Assembly (NCBI RefSeq): GCF_041431135.1
Contig: NZ_CP107799.1
Location: 6,138,001 to 6,202,000, forward strand
Length of the DNA stretch: 64,000 nt
Reading direction: 5' to 3'
DNA from: Streptomyces sp. NBC_00554
GTDB lineage: Bacteria; Actinomycetota; Actinomycetes; Streptomycetales; Streptomycetaceae
The position numbers and the translations under genes are program-made. Of the stretch, positions 52,862-61,024 are shown in pieces (position 1 is the stretch's first letter; each line of letters starts with the position of its first letter). Below the pieces are notes generated by a model. It saw nothing but the letters and a program-made list of their open reading frames with translations, made no database searches and had not been told where the DNA came from.

Positions 52862-53443
52862 ATGTCTGGCATGACCGAGGTGTCCTCGCTCACAGGGCGG
52901 CTGCTCGTGGCCACGCCCGCCCTGGCGGACCCGAACTTCGATCGCGCGGTGGTGCTGCTCCTCGACCACGACGAGGAGGGCTCACTGGGCGTCGTCCTCA
53001 ACCGGCCCACACCCGTGGACGTCGGCGACATCCTGGAAGCCTGGGCGGACCTGGCCGGCGAACCCGGCGTCGTCTTCCAGGGCGGCCCGGTCTCCCTCGA
53101 CTCCGCGCTGGGCGTGGCGGTCATCCCCGGCGGTGCGTCCGGCGAGCGCACCCCGCTCGGCTGGCGCCGCGTGCACGGCGCGATCGGCCTCGTCGACCTG
53201 GAGGCCCCGCCGGAACTCCTCGCCGCCGCCCTCGGTTCGCTGCGCATCTTCGCCGGGTACGCGGGCTGGGGCCCCGGCCAACTGGAGTCGGAACTGACCG
53301 AGGGCGCCTGGTACGTCGTCGAGTCCGAACCCGGAGACGTCTCCTCCCCGTCCCCGGAACGCCTCTGGCGCGAGGTCCTGCGCCGCCAGCGCAACGAGCT
53401 CGCGATGGTGGCCACGTATCCGGACGACCCTTCCCTGAACTGA
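52862..53443 (+). CDS. YqgE/AlgH family protein (DUF179)
   Basis: The 193-aa protein shows the family pattern: LTGRLLVATPALADPNFDRAVVLLLDHDEEGSLGVVLNRP as a continuous N-terminal block, VFQGGPVSLDSALG, and FAGYAGWGPGQLESEL. Function is not established; AlgH has been linked to exopolysaccharide regulation in Pseudomonas. ATG 52862 is used; ATG 52871 is possible. It is divergent from murA, and the spacer probably carries both promoters. Confidence 0.9.
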   Translation: MSGMTEVSSLTGRLLVATPALADPNFDRAVVLLLDHDEEGSLGVVLNRPTPVDVGDILEAWADLAGEPGVVFQGGPVSLDSALGVAVIPGGASGERTPLGWRRVHGAIGLVDLEAPPELLAAALGSLRIFAGYAGWGPGQLESELTEGAWYVVESEPGDVSSPSPERLWREVLRRQRNELAMVATYPDDPSLN

Positions 53444-53472
53444 TGCCTGTGACCTTCAGTACCCTTGGCGTT

Positions 53473-53772
53473 ATGAGCACTCTTGAGCCTGAGACCCAGC
53501 CCCAGCGAGGCACTGGGACGGGGACCCTCGTAGAGCCGGCACCGCAGGTGTCGCACGGTGACGGGGACCACGAGCGCTTCGCCCACTATGTCCAGAAGGA
53601 CAAGATCATGGCGAGCGCCCTCGACGGCACGCCCGTCGTGGCCCTGTGCGGCAAGGTGTGGGTCCCGGGGCGTGACCCGAAGAAGTACCCCGTGTGTCCC
53701 ATGTGCAAGGAGATCTACGAGTCCATGGGCGCCGGCGGGGGCGACAAGGGCAAGGACGGCGACAAGAAGTAA
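53473..53772 (+). CDS. DUF3039 protein
   Basis: This 99-aa actinobacterial protein has the DUF3039 core: ERFAHYVQKDKIMASALDGTPVVALCGKVWVPGRDPKKYPVCPMCKEIY read as one block, with one CGK cysteine and a CPMC pair that may bind zinc. It has disordered ends rich in Gly/Lys/Asp. It lies 29 nt after yqgE and is probably co-transcribed with it. Function unknown. Confidence 0.9.
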   Translation: MSTLEPETQPQRGTGTGTLVEPAPQVSHGDGDHERFAHYVQKDKIMASALDGTPVVALCGKVWVPGRDPKKYPVCPMCKEIYESMGAGGGDKGKDGDKK

Positions 53773-53822
53773 CGCCGACCGGTCCTTCGGCGCAGGACGC
53801 CGCGTAGGCAGACCGTGCACGG

Positions 53823-53852
53823 CCGCGGCATCCCTGGTGAGGGGTGCCGCGG
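53823..53852 (+). terminator. Hairpin after the yqgE-DUF3039 pair
   Basis: CCGCGGCATCCC and GGGGTGCCGCGG pair over 12 bp with one wobble around TGGTGA, followed by TCTTGTCG. It ends only 24 nt before the next gene start. Confidence 0.75.
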
Positions 53853-53876
53853 TCTTGTCGTACCCGGGGGTGGGGC

Positions 53877-54983
53877 ATGGAGTTGTTGCTGCGGGCGCGG
53901 GAACTGGCGGTGGCGCGGAGGTTCCGCGAGAGCAGGGCGCTGGTGGAGCGGGCGGAGCCGGGGAGTGCGGAGGAATTGAGCCTGGCGGCGTCCGTGCTGG
54001 TCGAACTCCGGGATCCGCAGGCGGCGTTGCCGCTGGCGCGGCGGGCGGTGGCGCTGGCGCCGGACGACTGGCGGGGGCATCTGGCGGTCGCCGACGCCAC
54101 TTTTCAGCTGCGGTGGTGGGGTGAGTCGGCCGCCGCTGCCCGCAGGGCCGTGGCGCTGGCGCCGGAGGAGGCGGCGGCGCACCGGGCGCTGGGTGTCGCA
54201 CTGAACCGGCGGATCGGCGGCGGCCGTGAGGCGAGACGGGAAGTGAAACGCGCCAGGGAACTGGGGGGCAGGGGGGCGTTGCGGACGCCTGGGCGACGTA
54301 GCCCGTGGTGGCTCCTGCCGATCGTCGCGCCGCTCGCGGTCGCTGTCGTGCTGTCGGCGGTGGGCGACTGGCCGGACGCAGTGGAGGACCTCATGCTGCT
54401 GGCCCGTGTGGTGCCTCCCGTGCTGGTTCTGTTGCTCATCGTCATGCCCAGCCGGGCCGGCCTCACCTGGTCCGAGCGGATCGCGGAGCTACGGGCCGTG
54501 AACGAGGAGCGGTACGGCGACGGGGGTCGCGCGGCGCGCAGACGGGCCGGGCCGGCGGCGATGCCCTGGGGCTGTGCTTTGGCCGTGGGCGCCGGACTGC
54601 TCGCAGTGCCCGCTGCCGACGGGGACCCGCTGTCCGCGTCGGTCGTCGTGCCGGCGGTGCTGATCGGTGGCGGTGTGCTGGTGATCCTCGCGCGGCGCAC
54701 CATACGCCTCTGGTACGGGGAGCGCTTCCTGCGTGAGGTGTTCGTACCGAGCGTCTTCGTGCGCGTCCATCTGGTCGCGGCGGGAGTGCTCGGCGGGGGC
54801 GTCGTGCTGCTGACGCTCGGCGATGCGCCCCCGGGGTCGTGGCGGGTGCTGCTCATCTGGTCCGTGGTGTGGTTCCTGTTCGGCATGATCTCCGCGCTCT
54901 TCGTTCAGGGGCCGCCCGAGTCGGAGCAGAAGGCCGTTGACCAGGGGCCGGGCGGGCCGGAGAAGGAGCCCGCCGACAGCTGA
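53877..54983 (+). CDS. TPR-containing membrane protein
   Basis: The 368-aa protein begins with tetratricopeptide-like helix pairs (~1-120: ARELAVARRFRESRALVERA, AALPLARRAVALAPDDWRGHLAVADATFQL, AAAARRAVALAPEEAAAHRALGVAL). Four to six hydrophobic helices follow (~145-345). ATG 53877 is used; upstream sequence is the terminator hairpin. Function unknown; likely a membrane scaffold. It is not clearly linked to the sugar operon that follows. Confidence 0.75.
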   Translation: MELLLRARELAVARRFRESRALVERAEPGSAEELSLAASVLVELRDPQAALPLARRAVALAPDDWRGHLAVADATFQLRWWGESAAAARRAVALAPEEAAAHRALGVALNRRIGGGREARREVKRARELGGRGALRTPGRRSPWWLLPIVAPLAVAVVLSAVGDWPDAVEDLMLLARVVPPVLVLLLIVMPSRAGLTWSERIAELRAVNEERYGDGGRAARRRAGPAAMPWGCALAVGAGLLAVPAADGDPLSASVVVPAVLIGGGVLVILARRTIRLWYGERFLREVFVPSVFVRVHLVAAGVLGGGVVLLTLGDAPPGSWRVLLIWSVVWFLFGMISALFVQGPPESEQKAVDQGPGGPEKEPADS

Positions 54984-55014
54984 CCGTTGCACGGAGTGCG
55001 TCACCTGGTCACGA

Positions 55015-55030
55015 AGTGGTTGAGACCTCT
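55015..55030. promoter_or_regulatory. DasR-like operator (dre) upstream of the amino-sugar operon
   Basis: AGTGGTTGAGACCTCT matches the DasR consensus form AGTGGTCTAGACCACT at 13 of 16 bases. It lies 98 bp before the start of the solute-binding protein gene of an operon ending in a beta-N-acetylhexosaminidase. DasR represses chitin and N-acetylglucosamine genes in Streptomyces, so the location fits. Confidence 0.6.
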
Positions 55031-55127
55031 TGTGGGCATGTTCATGTACTCCATAGCCTCCGATGTGTTGTGCAGAGCGAAACAGCCATTGCGTATGTTG
55101 CAACGCACCCCCATCGGAGGATGCTCC

Positions 55128-56423
55128 ATGAAGCTCTCTGTCCGAACAGCCGTCGCCGTCACCGCCCTTGCGGTCGTCACCGCCTGTGCCCCCCAGACCT
55201 CCGACAACTCCTCCTCCGAGAAGGACGAGAAGACCGGCACCCTGCGCGTCTGGCTCTTCCAGGAGGTCAGCAACGCACCGAAGGAGAAGGTCGTCGACGC
55301 CGCCGTCGACACCTTCGAGAAGGCCCATGAGGGTGCCGACGTACAGGTCGAGTACATCCCCGTCGAGACCCGCGCCCAGCGCATCAAGGCCGCCTTCAAC
55401 GACCCGAAGAGCGCCCCGGACGTCATCGAGTACGGCAACACGGACACCGCCGGCTACGTGAAGGACGGCGGACTCGCCGACATCACCGAGGACTTCGCCG
55501 ACTGGAGCGAGGCCAAGGACACCGACCCGACGGCCAAGCAGTCCGTGACGGTGGACGGGAAGATCTACGGCGCCCCCTACTTCGTAGGCGTACGCGCTCT
55601 CTACTATCGCACCGACATCTTCGAGGAGCTCGGTCTCGAAGTCCCGAAGACGCAGGCCGAGTTGATCTCCACGGCCAAGGAGATACGCGCCGCCAAGCCG
55701 GAGCTCTACGGCCTCGCGGTCGGCGGCGCCTACACGTACGGCGCGATGCCGTTCATCTGGTCCAACGGCGGGGAGATCGCGAACGGCAAGGGCGGCTCGT
55801 ACGCCTCCGCCATCGACAGCGCGGCCGCCCAGAAGGGCATCGAGGCCTACACCTCCCTCTTCGGCGACGACAACTGTCCGGCCGCCAAGTGCGCGGGCAT
55901 GGGCGGCAACGACACGGTGACGGCCTTCGCGTCGGGCAAGGCGGGCATGGCCATCGGCGGTGACTTCAGCCACGCGGCCATCGAGGCGGGGTCGGTCAAG
56001 GGCAAGTACGCCGTCGTGCCGCTGCCGGGCGTGAAGTCGGGCGAGATAGCTCCGGCGTTCGCGGGTGGCAACAACATCGGTGTGCTGAAGAGCACTTCGC
56101 ACCGCACGCTCGCCATCGACCTGATGGAGCAGCTGGCTTCGAAGAAGACCCAGGCCGAACTGTTCGACGCCATGGGCTTCCTGCCGACGTACACCGATGT
56201 GCGCGCCGACGTCGCCAAGAAGGAGCCGTTCGTGAAGCCCTTCGTGCAGACGCTCGCCGCGGGCGCCAAGTTCGTGCCGGCCTCGCCCGCCTGGGCGCAG
56301 ATCGACGCCTCGCTCGTCCTGCCGACGATGTTCCAGGAGATCGTCAGCGGCAAGAAGGACGTGGCGGCGGCCTCGAAGGACGCGGCGACGAAGATGAACG
56401 ACGCGTTCAGCACCGTGGGCTGA
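55128..56423 (+). CDS. Sugar-binding lipoprotein, probable amino-sugar ABC transporter
   Basis: This 431-aa family 1 solute-binding protein has a signal peptide and lipobox VVTAC. Motifs include LRVWLFQEVSNAPKEKVVD, DVIEYGNTDTAGYVKDG, GKIYGAPYFVGVRALYYRTDIF and FAGGNNIGVLKST. ATG 55128 follows CGGAGG. It captures an oligosaccharide outside the cell; the hexosaminidase gene in the operon and the DasR-like site suggest GlcNAc-containing sugars. No ATPase gene is present, so the shared MsiK is probably used. Confidence 0.88.
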   Translation: MKLSVRTAVAVTALAVVTACAPQTSDNSSSEKDEKTGTLRVWLFQEVSNAPKEKVVDAAVDTFEKAHEGADVQVEYIPVETRAQRIKAAFNDPKSAPDVIEYGNTDTAGYVKDGGLADITEDFADWSEAKDTDPTAKQSVTVDGKIYGAPYFVGVRALYYRTDIFEELGLEVPKTQAELISTAKEIRAAKPELYGLAVGGAYTYGAMPFIWSNGGEIANGKGGSYASAIDSAAAQKGIEAYTSLFGDDNCPAAKCAGMGGNDTVTAFASGKAGMAIGGDFSHAAIEAGSVKGKYAVVPLPGVKSGEIAPAFAGGNNIGVLKSTSHRTLAIDLMEQLASKKTQAELFDAMGFLPTYTDVRADVAKKEPFVKPFVQTLAAGAKFVPASPAWAQIDASLVLPTMFQEIVSGKKDVAAASKDAATKMNDAFSTVG

Positions 56424-56427
56424 GCGG

Positions 56428-57372
56428 ATGACAACGCACGACGCGCTCGCCGAGCGCGGCACAGTGGCCAAGGCCCGCCCCGCCCGCCAAGGGCGGCACG
56501 GCCCCGGCTGGACCCCCTGGCTCTACCTCGCCCCCGCCCTCGTCGTCCTCGGCGGCCTGCTCGTCTACCCCATCTACCAACTCGGCCTGATCTCGTTCCT
56601 GGAGTACACCCAGGCCCAGGTCAGCGGCGGCGAACCGACCACCTTCGAGGGCTTCGGCAACTACGCGACGCTCTTCGCCGACGAGCAGTTCTGGCAGGTG
56701 CTGCTCGCCACGGTCGTGTTCGCCGCGGCCTGCGTGGTCTCCACGCTGGCCGTCGGCTGCGCGCTCGCGGTGCTCCTCACACGCGTACGGGCCCTGCCCA
56801 GGCTCGCGCTGATGATGGCGGCGCTCGGGGCCTGGGCGACCCCGGCCGTCACCGGTTCCACGGTCTGGCTGCTGCTCTTCGACCCCGACTTCGGCCCCGT
56901 CAACCGGGTCCTCGGGCTCGGCGACCACTCATGGACGTACGACCGCCTCAGCGCCTTCGCGCTCGTACTCCTCGAAGTCGTGTGGTGCTCCTTCCCCTTC
57001 GTGATGGTGACGGTGTACGCGGGGATCCGGGCGGTGCCGTCCGAGGTCCTTGAGGCGGCCTCCCTGGACGGCGCCTCGCAGTGGCGGATCTGGCGCTCGG
57101 TGCTCGCGCCGATGCTCCGGCCGATCCTGGTGGTCGTCACCATCCAGTCGGTCATCTGGGACTTCAAGGTCTTCACGCAGATCTACGTGATGACGAACGG
57201 TGGCGGCATCGCCGGACAGAACCTCGTGCTGAACGTGTACGCGTACCAGAAGGCGTTCGCCTCCTCGCAGTACAGCCTCGGCTCGGCGATCGGCGTGGTG
57301 ATGCTGGTGATTCTGCTGGCGGTCACGCTGGTGTATCTGCGGCTGCTGCGCAGGCAGGGGGAAGAACTGTGA
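56428..57372 (+). CDS. Amino-sugar ABC transporter permease 1
   Basis: The 314-aa protein has six to seven helices and the EAA loop EVLEAASLDGASQWRIWRSV near residue 210. It starts 4 nt after the binding-protein stop, and its own stop overlaps the next permease gene (GTGA). It forms half of the CUT1 sugar channel. Confidence 0.9.
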   Translation: MTTHDALAERGTVAKARPARQGRHGPGWTPWLYLAPALVVLGGLLVYPIYQLGLISFLEYTQAQVSGGEPTTFEGFGNYATLFADEQFWQVLLATVVFAAACVVSTLAVGCALAVLLTRVRALPRLALMMAALGAWATPAVTGSTVWLLLFDPDFGPVNRVLGLGDHSWTYDRLSAFALVLLEVVWCSFPFVMVTVYAGIRAVPSEVLEAASLDGASQWRIWRSVLAPMLRPILVVVTIQSVIWDFKVFTQIYVMTNGGGIAGQNLVLNVYAYQKAFASSQYSLGSAIGVVMLVILLAVTLVYLRLLRRQGEEL

Positions 57373-58223
57373 GTTCGGTACGTTCTCTCGTACGGCGTCC
57401 CCGGCGCCCTTGGCGGCTCGCCGCCGAGGTGTCCGCGCTGCTGATCGCGGCCGTCGTCGCCTTCCCCCTCTACTGGATGGTGCTCAGCGCCTTCAAACCG
57501 GCCGGCGAGATCGAGTCGACCCAGCCGCGGCCCTGGACGCTGGCGCCGTCCCTGGATTCCTTCCGGCGCGTCTTTGGGCAGCAGGAATTCGGCCGTTACT
57601 TCCTCAACAGTCTTGTGGTCGCCTGCTCCGTGGTCCTCGTCTCGGCGCTGATCGCGTTTCTCGCGGCGACGGCGGTGACACGATTCCGCTTCCGATTCCG
57701 GACCACCCTGCTGATCATGTTCCTGGTGGCCCAGATGGTGCCCGTGGAAGCGCTCACGATCCCCCTCTTCTTCCTCATGCGGGACATCGGCCAGCTCAAC
57801 ACCCTGGGCTCGCTGATCCTGCCGCACATCGCCTTCTCGCTGCCGTTCGCGATCTGGATGCTGCGGGGATTTGTGAAGGCGGTTCCGGAGGCACTGGAAG
57901 AGGCCGCGTACATCGACGGGGCGAGCCGTGCGCGATTCCTCTGGCAGATCCTTTTCCCGCTCGTCTTCCCGGGCTTGGTGGCCACGAGCGTGTTTTCCTT
58001 CATCTCGGCCTGGAACGACTTCCTGTTCGCCAAGTCCTTCATCATCAGCGACACCGCGCAGTCCACCCTGCCGATGGCCCTCCTCGTCTTCTACAAGCCG
58101 GACGAGCCGGACTGGGGCGGTGTGATGGCGGCGTCCACGGTGATGACGATTCCGGTGCTGATTTTCTTCGTACTCGTACAGCGACGGCTGGTCTCCGGGC
58201 TGGGTGGAGCGGTAAAGGACTGA
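57369..58223 (+). CDS. Amino-sugar ABC transporter permease 2
   Basis: The 284-aa protein starts at GTG 57369 overlapping the previous stop. It has six helices and the EAA loop EALEEAAYIDGASRARFLWQ near residue 180, followed by PLVFPGLVATSVFSFISAWNDF, typical of MalG-like permeases. It completes the channel. Its stop is 1 nt from the start of the GH20 gene, so transport and cleavage are encoded together. Confidence 0.9.
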   Translation: MSSVRSLVRRPRRPWRLAAEVSALLIAAVVAFPLYWMVLSAFKPAGEIESTQPRPWTLAPSLDSFRRVFGQQEFGRYFLNSLVVACSVVLVSALIAFLAATAVTRFRFRFRTTLLIMFLVAQMVPVEALTIPLFFLMRDIGQLNTLGSLILPHIAFSLPFAIWMLRGFVKAVPEALEEAAYIDGASRARFLWQILFPLVFPGLVATSVFSFISAWNDFLFAKSFIISDTAQSTLPMALLVFYKPDEPDWGGVMAASTVMTIPVLIFFVLVQRRLVSGLGGAVKD

Positions 58224-58224
58224 C

Positions 58225-59850
58225 GTGACTGAACTGATTCCCGCGCCCCGCAGCGTCGTCGCCGGTTCCGGCGAGGTGCGGCTGACGGCGCATTCCCAGC
58301 TCTACGCCGGCACCGCGTTGGACGGTGTCGGTCACTGGCTGCGCACCGTCCTCTGGCAGGCCACGGGCCTGCCGCTGCGCGAGGGGCGGGAACTCGACGA
58401 CACCGACGGCGACGGCATCGGGCTCCAGATCGACCCCGAACTCGGCCCCGAGGAGTACCGCCTTGTCAGCGACCCGACCGGCGTTCTCATCGAGGGTGGC
58501 AGCGCGGCCGGCGTCTTTTGGGGCGCCCAGACGCTGCGGCAGCTCCTCGGCCCGGACGCGTACCGAAAGGCCCCGCTCAGCCTCGACCGCACCTGGGCCG
58601 TGCCGCACGTCACGATCGAAGACGAACCCCGATTCGCCTGGCGCGGCCTCATGCTCGACGTGGCCCGGCACTTCATGCCCAAGGACGGAGTCCTGCGCTA
58701 TCTCGACCTCCTGGCCGCCCACAAACTCAATGTCTTCCACTTCCACCTCACCGACGACCAAGGCTGGCGTGTCCAGATCAAGCGCTACCCGAAGCTGACG
58801 GAGGTCGGGTCCTGGCGGGCGCGCACGAAATTCGGCCATCGGGCCTCGCCCCTGTGGGAGGAGAAGCCGCACGGGGGCTTCTACACGCAGGACGACATCC
58901 GCGAGATCGTGGCGTACGCGGCCGAGCGGCATATCACCGTCGTCCCCGAAATCGACATCCCGGGGCACAGCCAGGCGGCCATCGCCGCGTATCCGGAACT
59001 GGGCAACACCGATGCCATCGACACGACCTCACTCTCCGTCTGGGACACCTGGGGCGTCTCCAAAAACGTACTCGCCCCCACTGACAACGCCCTGCGCTTC
59101 TACGAGGGGGTCTTCGAGGAACTCCTCGAGCTGTTCCCCTCGGAGTTCATTCACGTGGGCGGCGACGAGTGCGCCAAGGACCAGTGGAAGCAGTCGCCGA
59201 CCGCGCAGGCCCGCATCAAGGAGCTGGGGCTCGCCGACGAGGACGAGTTGCAGTCCTGGTTCATCCGGCACTTCGACAACTGGCTCTCCGCGCACGGGCG
59301 TCGGCTGATCGGCTGGGACGAGATCCTGGAGGGCGGCCTCGCCGACGGCGCCGCAGTCTCGTCCTGGCGCGGCTACGCGGGCGGCATCACCGCCGCCCGC
59401 GCGGGCCACGACGTCGTCATGTGCCCCGAGCAGCAGGTGTACCTGGACCACCGTCAGGACGCGGGCGAGGACGAGCCGGTGCCCATCGGCTACGTGCGCA
59501 CCCTGGAGGACGTCTACCGCTTCGAGCCCGTGCCGCCGCAGCTCACCGAGGTGGAGGCACGGCATGTGATCGGCACTCAGGCCAATGTGTGGACCGAGGT
59601 GATGGAGGATCACGCGCGCGTGGACTACCAGGCGTTCCCGAGGCTGGCGGCTTTCGCCGAGGTCGCCTGGAGCGCACTGCCCGCGCCCGCCGAACGGGAC
59701 TTCGCGGACTTCGAGCGGCGGATGGCCGTGCACTACGGGCGACTTGACGCCCTGGGAGTGGCGTATCGCCCGCCCACGGGGCCGTTGCCGTGGCAGCAGC
59801 GCCCCGGGGTGCTCGGACGCCCGATCGAGGGGGAACCCCCGAACGTGTGA
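58225..59850 (+). CDS. GH20 beta-N-acetylhexosaminidase, cytoplasmic
   Basis: The 541-aa enzyme removes terminal beta-linked GlcNAc or GalNAc. After an N-terminal GH20b-like domain (~5-140), the catalytic barrel carries FAWRGLMLDVARHFMPKD, FHFHLTDDQGWRVQIKRYP, VPEIDIPGHSQAAIAAYPEL and the catalytic Asp-Glu pair in FIHVGGDEC. Acid/base is the Glu; the Asp assists the substrate acetamido group. No signal peptide is visible, so it splits imported chito-oligosaccharides or glycan fragments. GTG 58225 is the start. It is the last gene of the ABC operon. Confidence 0.92.
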   Translation: MTELIPAPRSVVAGSGEVRLTAHSQLYAGTALDGVGHWLRTVLWQATGLPLREGRELDDTDGDGIGLQIDPELGPEEYRLVSDPTGVLIEGGSAAGVFWGAQTLRQLLGPDAYRKAPLSLDRTWAVPHVTIEDEPRFAWRGLMLDVARHFMPKDGVLRYLDLLAAHKLNVFHFHLTDDQGWRVQIKRYPKLTEVGSWRARTKFGHRASPLWEEKPHGGFYTQDDIREIVAYAAERHITVVPEIDIPGHSQAAIAAYPELGNTDAIDTTSLSVWDTWGVSKNVLAPTDNALRFYEGVFEELLELFPSEFIHVGGDECAKDQWKQSPTAQARIKELGLADEDELQSWFIRHFDNWLSAHGRRLIGWDEILEGGLADGAAVSSWRGYAGGITAARAGHDVVMCPEQQVYLDHRQDAGEDEPVPIGYVRTLEDVYRFEPVPPQLTEVEARHVIGTQANVWTEVMEDHARVDYQAFPRLAAFAEVAWSALPAPAERDFADFERRMAVHYGRLDALGVAYRPPTGPLPWQQRPGVLGRPIEGEPPNV

Positions 59851-60130
59851 GGTGACCCCGGAAACGGGTGTCCCGGTGCCCTCGTCCCGTAACCGTGGCC
59901 CCATGAGGGACAAGACGCCCACGGATCACCGAAGAGTGGCATTTCGCGCTCACCGGTGATGCCGTACGAAAACGGACCATCTCCCTGGTGAGGGGGGCGA
60001 ATGCCTCCTAGCGGACCCCCGCGTCGAGGGCCGGGGAAGATGTGCCAGAGTTGCCACGTCCGCCCTGTCAGCACGTACCGTACGGCAGCACAGGTGGGAC
60101 CAGGTGGGGCAGCGGGAAGGGGCAGCCGGT

Positions 60131-61024
60131 TTGACCACGCACGCACCGCAGGCGGCGCAGGCCGTGACGCTGCCCGGCTCGTTGGACGAGGCGGTCGCGG
60201 CTCTGGCCGCCATGCCCGCCGCCGTTCCCGTCGCGGGCGGCACCGACCTCATGGCCGCCGTCAACTCCGGACAGCTGCGGCCCGCCGCACTCGTGGGTCT
60301 CGGCAGGATCAGCGAGATCCGCGGCTGGCAGTACCAGGACGGCCACGCGCTGCTCGGCGCAGGGCTCACCCACGCACGCATGGGCCGCCCCGACTTCGCG
60401 GCCCTCATCCCGGCGCTCGCCGCCTCCGCGCGCGCCGCCGGACCGCCGCAGATCCGCAACGCGGGCACCCTGGGCGGCAACATCGCCTCGGCGTCCCCCA
60501 CGGGGGACGCGCTGCCGGTACTGGCCGCCCTGGAAGCCGCGTTGATCATCGCGGGCCCTGATGGAGCCCGCCGCGAGATCCCCGTCTCGCACCTGCTCGC
60601 GGGCGTGGAGATGCTCCGCGCCGGCGAACTCATCGGCTACGTGCGCGTGCCGCTGCTGCACGCGCCGCAGGTCTTCCTGAAGGCGACCGGACGCACCGGG
60701 CCCGGGCGCGCGATCGCGTCCGTGGCGCTCGTCCTGGACCCCGCCAGGCGCGGAGTGCGGTGCGCGGTCGGGGCCATAGCGCCGATGCCGCTGCGGCCCC
60801 TGGACGCCGAGGCCTGGGTCGCCCAGCTGATCGACTGGGACGGGGAGCGCACGCTCGTGCCGGAGGCGCTCAGCGCCTTCGGGGAGTACGTCGCCGCGGC
60901 CTGCATCCCCGACCCCGTCCCCGCCGAGGACGGCTCCGTCCAACCGCTTCCGCCCGCCGTACTGCACCTGCGTCGCACCGTCGCCGCGCTGGCCCGACGA
61001 GCACTGGGGAGGGCACTGTCGTGA
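60131..61024 (+). CDS. Molybdenum hydroxylase FAD-binding subunit (XdhB/CoxM-like)
   Basis: The 297-aa subunit has the FAD-binding pattern of xanthine dehydrogenase/CO dehydrogenase medium subunits: AAVPVAGGTDLMAAVNSG (the AGGT loop) and RNAGTLGGNIASASPTGDALP (TLGGN loop). It passes electrons from the Fe-S subunit to acceptor. TTG 60131 (LTTHAPQ) with AAGGGG upstream is preferred, while GTG 60104 is possible. Its stop overlaps the start of the next gene (GTGA). Confidence 0.85.
   Translation: MTTHAPQAAQAVTLPGSLDEAVAALAAMPAAVPVAGGTDLMAAVNSGQLRPAALVGLGRISEIRGWQYQDGHALLGAGLTHARMGRPDFAALIPALAASARAAGPPQIRNAGTLGGNIASASPTGDALPVLAALEAALIIAGPDGARREIPVSHLLAGVEMLRAGELIGYVRVPLLHAPQVFLKATGRTGPGRAIASVALVLDPARRGVRCAVGAIAPMPLRPLDAEAWVAQLIDWDGERTLVPEALSAFGEYVAAACIPDPVPAEDGSVQPLPPAVLHLRRTVAALARRALGRALS

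Noticed and set aside
59925..59960. ATCACCG/CGGTGAT inverted repeat after the hexosaminidase gene as a terminator
   Set aside because: The 7-bp stem with a 22-base loop is too weak to call a terminator.
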